Part shown: positions 7,286 through 16,728 of the stretch, piece by piece
Layout: every line of letters begins with the position of its first letter
Position numbering within the stretch: the stretch's first letter is position 1
Source of the DNA: Saccharothrix sp. NRRL B-16314
GTDB lineage: Bacteria; Actinomycetota; Actinomycetes; Mycobacteriales; Pseudonocardiaceae
Reading direction: 5' to 3'
Assembly (NCBI RefSeq): GCF_000716595.1
Contig: NZ_JNXC01000013.1
Location: 91,044-155,043 of the forward strand
DNA length: 64,000 nucleotides
Notes under the pieces: model-generated
The model's database searches: none
The model's input: only the letters and a program-made list of their open reading frames with translations
What the model was told of the DNA's origin: nothing
Position numbers and translations under genes: made by a program

Positions 7286-7813
7286 GTGACGAGTTCCTTC
7301 TCCGGCCAGAACCGACCCGGGGTGCCGCCCCGCCTGCCCACCCCGCCCACCGGCTGGCCCATCGGCTCGTACAGCACCTACGAGGAAGCGCAGCGCGCGG
7401 TCGACTTCCTGGCCGACGGCGACTTCCCCGTCCAGGAGGTCACGATCGTCGGCGTCGACCTCATGCTCGTCGAACGCGTCACCGGCAAGCTCACCTGGGG
7501 CCGCGTGCTCGGCACCGGCGCGGCGTCCGGCGCGTGGTTCGGCCTGTTCGTCGGCGTCCTGCTCAGCCTGTTCAACACGAGCCCCGACGCGAGCCTCGGG
7601 CCGATCGTCGCGGGCCTCGTCGTCGGCATCGCCTTCGGCCTCATCTTCGCCGCCGTCGGCTACGGCTCGGCGCGCGGCAAGAGGGACTTCCAGAGCGCCA
7701 GCCAGCTCGTCGCCGGCCGGTACGACGTGCTGTGCCAGCCCCGCTCGGCCGAGCGTGGCCGTGACCTGCTCGCCCAGCTCGCCCTGCGACCCTCGGACGC
7801 CAAGAAAGACTGA
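7286..7813 (+). CDS. General-stress-protein-like membrane protein
   Basis: A 175-aa protein: Pro-rich N-terminus, then a domain like the general stress protein 17M family (GSYSTYEEAQRAVDFLADG, about residues 30-75), then two membrane helices separated by a short loop (about 80-135), ending in a soluble tail with VAGRYDVLCQP. GTG 7286 has GAGGTGG 5 nt upstream, preferred over the in-frame GTG 7277, which overlaps that signal. A homologue, Rv1231c, lies next to the MgtE-like gene and lpqY in M. tuberculosis. Function unknown; probably envelope stress or Mg2+ related. Confidence 0.75.
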   Translation: MTSSFSGQNRPGVPPRLPTPPTGWPIGSYSTYEEAQRAVDFLADGDFPVQEVTIVGVDLMLVERVTGKLTWGRVLGTGAASGAWFGLFVGVLLSLFNTSPDASLGPIVAGLVVGIAFGLIFAAVGYGSARGKRDFQSASQLVAGRYDVLCQPRSAERGRDLLAQLALRPSDAKKD

Positions 7814-7894
7814 CGTTTGAACTTCGACACCATCGGGTAAGGCCCTTCCGGGCTCCGGTGGTTGCGGCACCTGATCACCGGGCCTACGTTCGTT

Positions 7895-7924
7895 CCACCG
7901 GATGGCCTAACGGCCGACCGGTGG
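7895..7924 (+). promoter_or_regulatory. Leader hairpin upstream of lpqY
   Basis: CCACCGG pairs with CCGGTGG around a 2x2 internal loop and an inner GGCC-TAAC-GGCC hairpin. It lies 64 nt upstream of the lpqY start, in the probable 5' leader. It could be an attenuator, an operator or an mRNA-stability element. Confidence 0.35.
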
Positions 7925-7987
7925 GGCACGACGAGGTGCCGGGCGCTGCGGTCTGGCTCCTCCGTTGTCGGGAAGGAGGCAGGACCG

Positions 7988-9235
7988 ATGAGGGGCAAGG
8001 GTCATCGGTTGGCCGCCGCAGGGGGCGCCGCGCTGATCGCGACGTCCGTGCTGGCGGGCTGTGGTTCGGGTGACGGCGGGATCACCATCAACGTCTACAA
8101 GTACCCGCAGGAGAACTTCCAGACCATCGTCGACAACTGCAACGCGTCCGCCGACGGCTACCGGATCGTCTACCACAAGCTGCCGCGCGAGGCGGACGGC
8201 CAGCGCGAGCAGATGGTCCGCCGGCTCGCCGCCGAGGACACCGGCATGGACGTGCTGGGGCTCGACGTCACGTGGACCGCGGAGCTGGCCAAGGCCGGCT
8301 GGATCAGGGAGTTCACCGGCGCGGCCAAGTCCGAGGTCGAGGAAGGCACCCTCGAGACGCCGCTGGAGACCGCCCGCTACGAGGGCAAGCTGTACGGCGC
8401 TCCGGACAACACGAACGTCCAGCTCCTCTGGTACCGCGGCGACCTCGTCCCCACACCGCCGAAGACGTGGGACGAGATGATCGAGATGGCCTCGCGGCTC
8501 AAGGAACAGGGCAAGCCTGGCCTGGTCGAGGCGACCGGCAAGCAGTACGAGGGCCTGGTCGTGCTCTACAACACCCTGGTCAACACCGCGGGCGGCCGGA
8601 TCCTCGACGAGACCGGCACCAAGGCCGTGGTGGACGACGGCGCGGTCAAGGCCCTGGAGGTGCTGAAGAAGTTCGCCACGTCGGACGTGGTCGACCCGTC
8701 GTTCTCCAACGCCGCCGAGGACGACGCGCGGCTGGCCATGGAGAGCGGCGAGGCGGCCTTCATGTTGAACTGGCCGTACGTCTACGCCGCCGCGCAGAAG
8801 GTCCCCGAACTCGCGCCGAACCTCAAGTGGGCGCCCTACCCGTCGATCGACGGCAGCGAGTCCAAGGTCACCGTCGGCGGCATCAACTTCGCCGTCAGCG
8901 CGTTCAGCGAGCACCCGGACCAGTCGTTCGACGCGGTGATGTGCCTGCGCGGCGCGGAGAGCCAGAAGCTCGCCGCCATCAAGGACGGCGTGCCGCCGAC
9001 CATCGAAGCGGTCTACGACGACCCGGAGATGGCCGAGCCGTACCCGATGAAGGAAGCGATCCTGGAGACGCTGCGCAGCGCGAGCGCCCGCCCGAGCACC
9101 CCCGCGTACCAGAACGTCTCGACGGTGATCTCGACGATCCTGTCGCCGCCCGCGGACATCGACCCGCAACGCACGGCGGATCGGCTGCGCACCGAACTGC
9201 AGGACGCGCTCGACTCGAAGGGGGTCCTGCCGTGA
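7988..9235 (+). CDS. lpqY: Trehalose-type ABC transporter, substrate-binding lipoprotein LpqY
   Basis: A 415-aa extracytoplasmic solute-binding lipoprotein. A lipobox (VLAGC, Cys25) follows a basic, hydrophobic signal peptide, so it should be anchored to the outer face of the membrane. The mature part is a group-1 sugar-binding protein ([15 protein letters not shown], then [14 protein letters not shown]). With SugA, SugB and SugC it forms the LpqY-SugABC importer, which in mycobacteria recycles trehalose; substrate here is inferred from that gene order. ATG 7988 has AAGGAGG at 7973-7979. The stop overlaps the GTG of sugA. Confidence 0.88.
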   Translation: MRGKGHRLAAAGGAALIATSVLAGCGSGDGGITINVYKYPQENFQTIVDNCNASADGYRIVYHKLPREADGQREQMVRRLAAEDTGMDVLGLDVTWTAELAKAGWIREFTGAAKSEVEEGTLETPLETARYEGKLYGAPDNTNVQLLWYRGDLVPTPPKTWDEMIEMASRLKEQGKPGLVEATGKQYEGLVVLYNTLVNTAGGRILDETGTKAVVDDGAVKALEVLKKFATSDVVDPSFSNAAEDDARLAMESGEAAFMLNWPYVYAAAQKVPELAPNLKWAPYPSIDGSESKVTVGGINFAVSAFSEHPDQSFDAVMCLRGAESQKLAAIKDGVPPTIEAVYDDPEMAEPYPMKEAILETLRSASARPSTPAYQNVSTVISTILSPPADIDPQRTADRLRTELQDALDSKGVLP

Positions 9236-10212
9236 GCCACGCGCTGAGGCCACCGGCCGAACCCGCCGACGCCGACCCGACCGCCACCGCCGCCGACTCG
9301 AAGCTGTCGCCCAAGGCGAAAGCCGCGCTGAGCGAGGGCAAGAAGGCCGAACGCCGACTCGGCCTGCTGCTGTGCGCGCCCGCGATCCTCATCATGGCGG
9401 CGGTCGCGGGCTGGCCGATCATCTACTCCGTCTGGCTGTCGCTGCAGCGCTACGACCTGAAGTTCCCGGACCGCACCGAGTTCGTCGGCCTGGAGAACTA
9501 CGTCACCGTGCTGTCCAACCCGTACTGGTGGAACGCCATGTGGGTGACGGTGCTGATCACGGTGGTGTCCGTCGCGGTCGAACTGGTGCTGGGCATGGCG
9601 CTGGCCCTGATCATGCACCGCACGCTGGTCGGCCGGGGCATCGTGCGCACGTCCACGCTGATCCCGTACGGCATCGTCACGGTCGTCGCCGCGTTCTCGT
9701 GGCGCTATGCGTGGACGCCCGGCACCGGCTACCTGGCCGAGACGGTCGCGGGCGGCGACCCGGTGCTGACCGAGAAGATCCCGTCGATCATGGTGGTGAC
9801 GCTCGCCGAGATCTGGAAGACCACGCCGTTCATGGCGCTGCTGCTGATGGCGGGCCTGGCGCTGGTGCCGGACGACCTGCTCAAGGCCGCCGCGATGGAC
9901 GGCGCCACGGCGTGGCAGCGGTTCACCAAGGTCATGGTGCCGGTGATGAAGCCCGCGATCCTGGTGGCGCTGCTGTTCCGCACGCTCGACGCGTTCCGCA
10001 TCTTCGACAACCTGTTCGTGCTCACCGCGGGCTCGCAGGGCACGTCGTCGGTGTCGATGCTGACCTACAACAACCTGATCAAAGGCCTGAACCTCGGCAT
10101 CGGCTCCACCATGTCGGTGCTGATCTTCATCGCGGTGGCGATCATCGCGTTCGTGTTCGTGAAGCTGTTCGGCACCGCCGCTCCCGGCGGCGACGGCGGG
10201 GGGAGGCGCTGA
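9232..10212 (+). CDS. sugA: ABC sugar permease SugA
   Basis: A 326-aa MalF-type permease. A charged, Ala-rich cytoplasmic N-terminus of about 35 residues precedes six hydrophobic helices. The EAA loop that docks the ATPase reads [22 protein letters not shown] 9232 overlaps the lpqY stop by 4 nt and the stop overlaps the sugB ATG by one base, so the transporter genes are translationally coupled. SugA and SugB together make the membrane channel. Confidence 0.88.
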   Translation: MSHALRPPAEPADADPTATAADSKLSPKAKAALSEGKKAERRLGLLLCAPAILIMAAVAGWPIIYSVWLSLQRYDLKFPDRTEFVGLENYVTVLSNPYWWNAMWVTVLITVVSVAVELVLGMALALIMHRTLVGRGIVRTSTLIPYGIVTVVAAFSWRYAWTPGTGYLAETVAGGDPVLTEKIPSIMVVTLAEIWKTTPFMALLLMAGLALVPDDLLKAAAMDGATAWQRFTKVMVPVMKPAILVALLFRTLDAFRIFDNLFVLTAGSQGTSSVSMLTYNNLIKGLNLGIGSTMSVLIFIAVAIIAFVFVKLFGTAAPGGDGGGRR

Positions 10213-11057
10213 TGGCCGGCATCGGCGGAGCCGTGACCACGGGCCGCAAGGCGCGCTGGACCGTGCTCAACGTCCTGGTCGTGGTGTACGCGCTGTTCCC
10301 CGTGCTGTGGATCGTGTCGCTGTCGTTCAAGACCAAGGAAACCCTGGGCGACGGCAACTTCATCCCGCGCGAGTGGACGTTCGACAACTACAAGACGATC
10401 TTCTCCACCACGGAGTTCGTCCGCGCGCTGGTGAACTCGATCGGCATCGCGCTGATCGCCACCGCCGTCGCGGTCGTGTTCGGCACGATGGCCGCCTACG
10501 CGATCGCCCGGCTCGACTTCCCCGGCAAGCGCCTGCTCATCGGGGTGTCGCTGCTGATCGCGATGTTCCCGCAGATCTCGCTGGTCTCACCGCTGTTCGA
10601 GATCGAGCGCGGGCTCGGCCTGTTCGACACGTGGCCCGGCTTGATCCTGCCCTACATCACGTTCGCGCTGCCGCTGGCGATCTACACGCTGTCGGCGTTC
10701 TTCCGCGAGATCCCCTGGGAGCTGGAGAAGGCGGCGAAGATGGACGGCGCGACGCCGGGTCAGGCGTTCCGCCGGGTCATCGCGCCGCTGGCCGCGCCGG
10801 GCGTGTTCACCACGGCCATCCTGGTGTTCATCTTCTGCTGGAACGACTTCCTGTTCGCGATCTCGCTGACCTCCACCGAGGCGTCCCGCACGGTGCCGGT
10901 CGCGCTGTCGTTCTTCACCGGCAGCTCGCAGTTCGAGGACCCGACCGGGTCGATCGCCGCCGCCGCGGTGGTGATCACCATCCCGATCATCCTCTTCGTG
11001 TTGTTCTTCCAGCGTCGGATCGTCGCCGGGTTGACCTCCGGCGCCGTCAAGGGGTGA
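10212..11057 (+). CDS. sugB: ABC sugar permease SugB
   Basis: A 281-aa MalG-type permease with six hydrophobic helices and an EAA loop ([19 protein letters not shown]). A WNDFLFA segment near the C-terminus is typical for sugar permeases of this class. The ATG overlaps the sugA TGA (TGATG). Four bases separate its stop from the sugC start. Confidence 0.88.
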   Translation: MAGIGGAVTTGRKARWTVLNVLVVVYALFPVLWIVSLSFKTKETLGDGNFIPREWTFDNYKTIFSTTEFVRALVNSIGIALIATAVAVVFGTMAAYAIARLDFPGKRLLIGVSLLIAMFPQISLVSPLFEIERGLGLFDTWPGLILPYITFALPLAIYTLSAFFREIPWELEKAAKMDGATPGQAFRRVIAPLAAPGVFTTAILVFIFCWNDFLFAISLTSTEASRTVPVALSFFTGSSQFEDPTGSIAAAAVVITIPIILFVLFFQRRIVAGLTSGAVKG

Positions 11058-11061
11058 AGCA

Positions 11062-12243
11062 ATGGCCGAGATCGTTCTGGACAACGTGACCAAGCAGTAC
11101 CCCGACGGCGCGGTGGCCGTGCGGGACGTGGACATCGAGATCGCCGACGGCGAGTTCATCATCCTGGTCGGCCCGTCCGGCTGCGGGAAGTCCACCACCC
11201 TGAACATGATCGCGGGCCTGGAGGACATCACGGCCGGCGAGCTGCGGATCGGCGGCGAGCGGGTCAACGAGCGCGCGCCCAAGGACCGCGACATCGCGAT
11301 GGTGTTCCAGTCCTACGCGCTGTACCCGCACATGACGGTGAAGGAGAACATGGCCTTCCCGCTGCGGTTGGCCAAAGTGGACGACACGACCGTGGAGAAG
11401 AAGGTCCGGGACGCGGCGGAGATCCTGGACCTGACCCAGCACCTGGACCGCAAACCGTCCAACCTGTCCGGTGGGCAGCGGCAGCGGGTGGCGATGGGGC
11501 GGGCGATCGTGCGCAGCCCCAAGGCGTTCCTGATGGACGAGCCGCTGTCCAACCTGGACGCGAAGCTGCGCGTGCAGATGCGCACGTCGGTGTCCCGGCT
11601 CCAGAAGCAGCTCGGGACGACCACCGTGTACGTGACGCACGACCAGACCGAGGCGATGACGCTGGGCGACCGGGTGGTGGTGATGCGGGGAGGCGCGGTG
11701 CAGCAGATCGGCGCGCCGCAGTTCCTCTACGACAACCCGGCCAACCTGTTCGTCGCCGGGTTCATCGGCTCACCCGCGATGAACTTCGTGCCCGCGTCGT
11801 TGGAGAACGGCGTGCTGCGGTCGGCGCTCGGCGACGTCCCGCTCACCGACCGGGTGCGGAGTTTGCTGGAGGGTGCCGAAGCTCCCCGTGAAGTGATCAT
11901 GGGGTTGCGGCCCGAGCACTTCGAAGACGCCCGCCTGGTGGACGACACAGTTCGCTCGAACGGGGTCACCTTCACCAACCAGGTGGACGTGTTGGAGTCG
12001 ATGGGCTCGGACAAGTTCGCGTACTTCAGCCTTTCCGGTGAACAGGCGACCTCGGCCGAGTTGGCCGAGTTGGCCGCCGACGCGGGCTCGGCCGACGTGC
12101 CCGGCGGTGGCGTGTCGCTGGTCGCCCGGATCTCCGCGACGTCGTCCGCCGTGGAGGGCGAACCGGCCGACATCTGGTTCGACGCGGACAAGGTGCAGCT
12201 GTTCGACCCGGGCAACGGGCGGAACCTCACATATCGGGGCTGA
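11062..12243 (+). CDS. sugC: ABC transporter ATPase SugC
   Basis: A 393-aa MalK/UgpC-type ATPase that drives LpqY-SugAB. Walker A GPSGCGKST is at 37-45, signature LSGGQ at 135-139, Walker B FLMDE at 156-160 and the switch His in VTHDQ at 193. The C-terminal 130 residues are the regulatory TOBE/OB domain (VIMGLRPEHFED). UgpC/MsmK-like ATPases often serve several importers, so other sugar systems in the cell may share it. The stop codon is part of a strong terminator stem, marking the end of the operon. Confidence 0.9.
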   Translation: MAEIVLDNVTKQYPDGAVAVRDVDIEIADGEFIILVGPSGCGKSTTLNMIAGLEDITAGELRIGGERVNERAPKDRDIAMVFQSYALYPHMTVKENMAFPLRLAKVDDTTVEKKVRDAAEILDLTQHLDRKPSNLSGGQRQRVAMGRAIVRSPKAFLMDEPLSNLDAKLRVQMRTSVSRLQKQLGTTTVYVTHDQTEAMTLGDRVVVMRGGAVQQIGAPQFLYDNPANLFVAGFIGSPAMNFVPASLENGVLRSALGDVPLTDRVRSLLEGAEAPREVIMGLRPEHFEDARLVDDTVRSNGVTFTNQVDVLESMGSDKFAYFSLSGEQATSAELAELAADAGSADVPGGGVSLVARISATSSAVEGEPADIWFDADKVQLFDPGNGRNLTYRG

Positions 12244-12297
12244 AAGGGTTGCCGAAGGGCCGTTCACACTCGTCGGGGACGGCCCTTCGTGCTTTCA
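12241..12297 (+). terminator. Terminator of lpqY-sugABC
   Basis: CGAAGGGCCGT (12253-12263) pairs perfectly with ACGGCCCTTCG (12279-12289), and an outer TGAAAG/CTTTCA pair (12241-12246 with 12292-12297) extends the stem over the sugC stop codon. Confidence 0.75.
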
Positions 12298-12500
12298 ACG
12301 GGGGTTTCGGGGCGTTGCCGACCAGTCGAGCGCATCGGCTCGGACGAACTCCATAGGCCATTCAGCGCAGCAAACGCACACCTCGCCGCAATTGTCCCGC
12401 CGATGTCGTCGGCGATCCCCACGCTGGGCGGAGGCGGGAACGACTCCGGCCGTAACGAGCCGGGGCAGGGGAATCCGCCGAGCACAGAGAAGAGCGCGAG

Positions 12501-13388
12501 ATGGGGATTCTTGACGGCAAAGCAGTCGTGATCACCGGGGCGGGGCGAGGTCTCGGTGAGGCCTACGCGATGCACGCCGCGCAGGCGGGAGCGGCGGTCG
12601 TGGTCAACGACATCGACGCTGACCTGGCCGAACAGGTCGCCGAGCACATCCGGACGTACGGCGGACGCGCGGTGGCGAGCACGCACACGGTGGCCGATCC
12701 GAGCGAGGCCGAGAAGATCGTGGGAATGTGCCTGTCGGAGTTCGGCCGGGTCGACGGCCTGGTCAACAACGCCGGGCTGAACTACGAGACCCTGCCCTGG
12801 GAGGACGAACCGGAATCGATCCGACGGGTCGTCGAGGTCAACCTCCTGGGCGTCATGTACACCGGAATGGCGGCGATGCGCGCGATGCGCGAGCAGGGTT
12901 CCGGTTCGATCGTGAACATTTCGTCCGGGGCGTTTCTCGGCCAGCGCAAACTCGCCACGTACGCGGCGACGAAGGGCGCGGTGACGTCGCTCAGCTCGTC
13001 GTGGGCGCTCGACCTGGAAGGGGAGAACATCCGGGTGAACGCGGTCTGCCCGGTCGCGCACACCCGGATGGTGTGGAAGTCGGAGCGCTCGCTGCGGGCC
13101 ATCCCCGCCGACCGCACCCCCGGCAAGGTCGCGCCGCTGGTGCTGTTCCTGCTCAGCGACGCGGCGGACGGCATCACGGGCCAGATCGTCCGGTGCAACG
13201 GGCGGCAGCTGCACCTGGTCGGCCACCCGTACTTCAAGCAGCCGATCCTGGAGAGCGACACGTGGGACACCGCATCGGTGAAGCGCGCGTTCGACGGCGT
13301 CCTCCAGGCCCACCTCGAACCGTTCGGCCTGGAGAAGCGCATGCCGCCGCGCCTGCGTGAACTGGTGGAACCCGGCCAGACGGCCTGA
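12501..13388 (+). CDS. Short-chain dehydrogenase/reductase
   Basis: A 295-aa classical SDR. Cofactor motif TGAGRGLG at 12-19, NNAG at 89-92, catalytic Ser in NISSG (about 141-142), and YAATK with Tyr154 and Lys158. The C-terminal extension of about 60 residues after the core is longer than in minimal SDRs and may shape a large substrate pocket. It oxidises or reduces an alcohol/carbonyl with NAD(P); substrate unknown. ATG 12501 is preceded by a weak AGAGAAGAG. The 257-bp gap before it holds the sugC terminator and a presumptive promoter but no gene. Confidence 0.85.
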   Translation: MGILDGKAVVITGAGRGLGEAYAMHAAQAGAAVVVNDIDADLAEQVAEHIRTYGGRAVASTHTVADPSEAEKIVGMCLSEFGRVDGLVNNAGLNYETLPWEDEPESIRRVVEVNLLGVMYTGMAAMRAMREQGSGSIVNISSGAFLGQRKLATYAATKGAVTSLSSSWALDLEGENIRVNAVCPVAHTRMVWKSERSLRAIPADRTPGKVAPLVLFLLSDAADGITGQIVRCNGRQLHLVGHPYFKQPILESDTWDTASVKRAFDGVLQAHLEPFGLEKRMPPRLRELVEPGQTA

Positions 13389-13395
13389 CCCCGGT

Positions 13396-13426
13396 GGGGG
13401 AGTGCCGCCCGCCCCGGCACTTCCCC
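13396..13426. terminator. Hairpin between convergent SDR and acetyltransferase genes
   Basis: GGGGGAGTGCC (13396-13406) pairs with GGCACTTCCCC (13416-13426) with one G-T pair and a 9-nt loop. It occupies the whole 37-nt space between the two stop codons. Confidence 0.65.
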
Positions 13427-13983
13427 TACAGCTCCCGGATGACGCGGCACGGGTTGCCGGCGGCCAGGACGCGCGGGGGGAGGTCCCGGGTCACCACGCT
13501 GCCGGCGCCGACGACGGTGTTCTCGCCGATGGTCACGCCGGCGCAGACGATGACGCCGCCGGCCAGCCACACGTTGTCGCCGATGGTGATCGGCGCGGCG
13601 GTCTCCCAGCGCTGCCGGCGCCGCTCGTGGTCCTCGATCGGGTGAAGTGCGGTGAGCAGTTGAGCCCTCGGGCCGATGGAGACGTCGTTCCCGATGGTGA
13701 TGGGGGCGCAGTCCATCAGGATCGCGTCGTAGTTCAGGAAGCTGTTCGACCCCATGGTGATCAGGTGCCCGTAGTCGCAGACGAACCGGGGCATGGCCCA
13801 GGAGCCCTCGCCGATCCCGCCCAGCAGTTCCCGCAGGACCTCCGCGCGGACGTCGTCCTCGTCGGCGGTCGCGGCGTTGAAGCGGTCCAGCAGGCGGCGG
13901 CAGTGGAGGCGTTCGGCCACCAGCTCGGGGTCGTCGTCCCGGTAGGGAAGCCCGGCGAGCATGCGCTGCTTGTGATCACCCAC
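13426..13983 (-). CDS. Maltose/galactoside O-acetyltransferase family protein
   Basis: A 185-aa left-handed parallel beta-helix acetyltransferase of the LacA/Maa/NodL family: N-terminal MLAGLPYRDDDPEL module, a helical linker, then hexapeptide repeats (ITIGNDVSIGPRAQLL, ITIGDNVWLAGGVIVCAGVTIGE, TVVGAGSVVTRD) and the ending AAGNPCRVIREL. Such enzymes acetylate sugars with acetyl-CoA as trimers. GTG 13983 gives the usual spacing to MLAG; the ATG eight codons further in (the M of MLAG) is an alternative. No clear ribosome-binding site is visible. Confidence 0.85.
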   Translation of the reverse strand: MGDHKQRMLAGLPYRDDDPELVAERLHCRRLLDRFNAATADEDDVRAEVLRELLGGIGEGSWAMPRFVCDYGHLITMGSNSFLNYDAILMDCAPITIGNDVSIGPRAQLLTALHPIEDHERRRQRWETAAPITIGDNVWLAGGVIVCAGVTIGENTVVGAGSVVTRDLPPRVLAAGNPCRVIREL

Positions 13984-14109
13984 GTGTCCCGAGGGTAGCC
14001 GGAACGCCTGCTCCGGCGGAGTTTCACCTGATTGCCCGGACCTCGAAGGGCAAAACGGAGCTGATCACTCCTTCGGGTGATCGCCGGATCGTCGGACCCG
14101 CCTGTCACG

Positions 14110-15090
14110 ATGCTGGACATGGGTGGACGCACACCTCGTGTCACGGACTGGCGGCTGGTGGTGCAGTCGCGGCTCGACCGCGTCCGCGCCGACCTGGCCG
14201 CCCTCGGACCGCCGGACCCGCTCGACCAGGAGAGCCAGGAGTGGCGTGCGGTGGCGGAGCAGGAGGCCGCCGTGGTCGAGGACATGATCACGCGCGCCGA
14301 GTCGCGGTGGCGCACGGTCGCGTCGTGGTGGTCCGGGTGGCACATCGAGCGCGCTTGGCGGTCCCTGCACGAAGCGGAGATCGCGGTGGTGGCGGCGGGC
14401 AACGGGTTCCTGGGGCGGCTGCCCGGCCTCAAGGCCCGCGTGGCGGAGAACCTGCCCGACGACGACCCGCGACGGGCCGCGCTGGAGGAGATGCGGCCGG
14501 GCGAGTACCCGCTGGCCATCGAACGCGAACTCGTGGTCGACGCGCTCCGGGCCGCGTTCGACGCGTCCGACTTCGCCCACGCCGGCTCGCGAGCCCTGCG
14601 GAACAAGCTGATCGCGACGTCGGTGGTGCTGTTCGTGGTCAACACCGTCCTGGGCGTCGTCGGCCTGGTCGAACCCGGTCTGATCCCGATGTGCGTCGGC
14701 TCGGAGAAGCTGCCGACGGTGTGCCCGTCGGGCAAGGGCGCGGCCGGGACGGACGTGTGGCTGGTCCAGGTGCTCGGGGCGTTCGGCGCGGTGCTGTCGG
14801 CGGTCGTGCTGCTCCTGCGGCGACGCCCCAGCCTCTCCCCGTACGTGATGGTCGGCTACCAGGCCCTGATCAAGGTGCAGCTGGGTGCGGCGCTGGCGGT
14901 GGTCGGCATCCTCGCCCTCGGCGCCGGGGTGACGACCGGCCTCATCGGCGTGGCCTCCCAGGCCGCCCTGCTCCTCTGGGCCGTCATCCTCGGCTACGGC
15001 CAGCAGGTGGCCACACGGCTGCTGGACACCTACACGGACCGGGTGATGGACCAGGCCCGCCCACTGCCCAAGCTGGAACGCCAGCGCTAG
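14110..15090 (+). CDS. Unknown membrane protein with four predicted helices
   Basis: A 326-aa protein I do not recognise. The first 165 residues are soluble and helical, rich in Arg and Glu (LRAAFDASDFAH). Hydrophobic segments follow at about 175-195, 220-245, 265-285 and 285-310, with a 30-residue Cys-containing loop (MCVGSEKLPTVCPSG) between the first two, where the two cysteines could form a disulfide outside. ATG 14110 was preferred to upstream starts. It converges with the ParB-like gene and the two stop codons share one CTAG. Confidence 0.65.
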   Translation: MLDMGGRTPRVTDWRLVVQSRLDRVRADLAALGPPDPLDQESQEWRAVAEQEAAVVEDMITRAESRWRTVASWWSGWHIERAWRSLHEAEIAVVAAGNGFLGRLPGLKARVAENLPDDDPRRAALEEMRPGEYPLAIERELVVDALRAAFDASDFAHAGSRALRNKLIATSVVLFVVNTVLGVVGLVEPGLIPMCVGSEKLPTVCPSGKGAAGTDVWLVQVLGAFGAVLSAVVLLLRRRPSLSPYVMVGYQALIKVQLGAALAVVGILALGAGVTTGLIGVASQAALLLWAVILGYGQQVATRLLDTYTDRVMDQARPLPKLERQR

Positions 15091-15926
15091 CGGCGCGAGC
15101 GGAGCGTCGTGATGACGTCCTGATCCCACCGGTGCGTGCGGATCAGGCGGTAGCGCTCGGCCGCGACCCACATGTACGCCTCGGTCTCCGTCCGGTCGCC
15201 GACCAGCTCCGCCTGCCGCAGCATCGCCACCACCGGCACGTACTCCTCCTCGTACCACCGCTTGGCCACCGCCGCCCGGTCCAGGAACGCGCCCTCGTCC
15301 TGCATCAGCCGGAACCCCCACGCCTCCACGTTCTCGCCCAGCTCCGCGTACTCCCACGGGTCCGACAGCACGACCGCCGCCCGCGCCTCCCCGCCCAGCG
15401 GCACCCGTTCCAGGAACAGCCGCCGGTAGTCCTTCACGATCAGGTCGCCCCGGTGCCGGATGCCGTGCGCCGGTATCCGCGTGACGACCTCCGTCACGTA
15501 CGCGTCGATGACGTCCAGCCCCAACGCGTGCGCGACCGACACCCGGTGGTGCCCGTCGTGGACGAAGTGCAGGTCACCGACCCGGTACACCTCGATCGGG
15601 GGCACCGCCTCACCCCGCCGCTGGGCCAGCGCCAGCCGCTGCCACCGCTCCCGCACGCGCGCCGACGTCGGCCGGAACCGGCGGTCGAAGTCACGGGTCC
15701 GGTCCACGCTGCCGACGATCGAGTCCAGCCTGATCGTCCGCAACCCCAGCCGCCGCTCGCTGAGCATCCCCAGCGCCTCCACCACCTCGTGGAACGGCAG
15801 CATGATGTTCACGTCGTCCGGCTCCCGGCGCAGCCACGTCGCCAGCCGCGACATCACCTGCCGACGGCGGGCGCGCAGGAAGTCGTTCTCCGCGTCCGCC
15901 TTGGGGAACCCGGTGTCACGGGGCAC
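15087..15926 (-). CDS. ParB/Srx-like domain protein
   Basis: A 279-aa protein with a ParB-type core: IRLDSIVGSVDR, then IEVYRVGDLHFVHDGHHRVSVAHALG at about 108-133 and VIDAYVTEV. The DGHHR motif occupies the place of the ParB/Srx nucleotide-binding motif, and is the same kind of motif as the DGQHR of the DndB-like protein at 3.5 kb. There is no helix-turn-helix of true ParB, so a role in chromosome segregation is unlikely; a CTPase- or nuclease-like regulatory role is possible. GTG 15926 has GGAGGAG upstream. The metallophosphoesterase gene lies upstream on the same strand, 28 nt away. Confidence 0.7.
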   Translation of the reverse strand: MPRDTGFPKADAENDFLRARRRQVMSRLATWLRREPDDVNIMLPFHEVVEALGMLSERRLGLRTIRLDSIVGSVDRTRDFDRRFRPTSARVRERWQRLALAQRRGEAVPPIEVYRVGDLHFVHDGHHRVSVAHALGLDVIDAYVTEVVTRIPAHGIRHRGDLIVKDYRRLFLERVPLGGEARAAVVLSDPWEYAELGENVEAWGFRLMQDEGAFLDRAAVAKRWYEEEYVPVVAMLRQAELVGDRTETEAYMWVAAERYRLIRTHRWDQDVITTLRSRR

Positions 15927-15954
15927 GGCACTCCTCCGATCGGGCCGGTACGGG

Positions 15955-16623
15955 CTAGCGAGAGCGGTCGCCAGGAGGGACGTCGAGCACCTTGCAGCCC
16001 ACCACGTTCACCACCCGGGTCGAGTCGAGCATCCGGTCCTCCTTCACGGCGCCGTGCGGGTGGATGTGCCCGTGCAGCATCAACGGCGGACGCAGTCGCC
16101 GCACGGCGTCGTGCAGGCACGCGAAGCCCCGGTGCGGCGGATCGGGCTCGTCACCGCAGTCCAGCGGAGGGGAGTGGGTGAGCAGCACGTCCACCCCGCG
16201 CCCGTCGCGCCACCGCCGCCACCGCGCGGCCCGCACCACCCGCCGCGCCCGCCGTGCCTGCTGCCGCTCGGTCCACTGGTTCGGCCCGCCGCTGTACCGG
16301 ATCGATCCACCGAGCCCCGCGATCCGCAGCCCGGCCACGTCCACCACCCGCTCGTCCGCGTTCACGCCGCCCACCGGGCCGGGCCACCGCGCCGGGAGGC
16401 CCGCCTTGGTCCACAGGCCCCGGACCTTGGCGTATCCCGTCAGGTCGACGTCGTGGTTGCCCGGCACGAACACGCACGGCCGGTCCAGCGCGCTCGCCAG
16501 GAACTCCAGGTAGTCGAACGGCAGGTCACCGGCCGCGACGATCAGGTCCACCTCGTGCCGGCGCACCCGGTCGGTCCACAGCTGCTCGACGACCTCGTCC
16601 GACACCGCGAGCACCTTCGGCAT
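15955..16623 (-). CDS. Calcineurin-like metallophosphoesterase
   Basis: A 222-aa protein with the dimetal motifs AAGDLPFDYLEF, PGNHDVDLT, LLTHSPP and LHGHIHPHG. The usual first motif (DxHG near the N-terminus) is degenerate (VLAVSDEV), as in the short cytosolic UPF-type members. It hydrolyses a phosphoester, substrate unknown. It probably forms an operon with the ParB-like gene downstream and is divergent from the DUF2332 gene. Confidence 0.8.
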   Translation of the reverse strand: MPKVLAVSDEVVEQLWTDRVRRHEVDLIVAAGDLPFDYLEFLASALDRPCVFVPGNHDVDLTGYAKVRGLWTKAGLPARWPGPVGGVNADERVVDVAGLRIAGLGGSIRYSGGPNQWTERQQARRARRVVRAARWRRWRDGRGVDVLLTHSPPLDCGDEPDPPHRGFACLHDAVRRLRPPLMLHGHIHPHGAVKEDRMLDSTRVVNVVGCKVLDVPPGDRSR

Positions 16624-16664
16624 CCACCGAGCCTAAGCGCTCCCGCCGGGTGGGACACCTCGCC

Positions 16665-16690
16665 GGAGAAGGGTGAAACCACCCTTCTCC
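16665..16690. promoter_or_regulatory. 11-bp perfect hairpin between divergent genes
   Basis: GGAGAAGGGTG (16665-16675) pairs with CACCCTTCTCC (16680-16690) with a 4-nt loop, 38 nt upstream of the DUF2332 start and 42 nt upstream of the phosphoesterase start. No gene ends here, so a terminator would be out of place; an operator or attenuator fits better. Confidence 0.4.
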
Positions 16691-16728
16691 TCCTGCCGCA
16701 CAAGGGAAATCGGGCTACCGTCACGGGT

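Noticed and set aside
15087..15926. Chromosome-partitioning ParB
   Set aside because: There is no helix-turn-helix, no parA next to it and no parS-like sites noticed; only the ParB/Srx-like core is shared.
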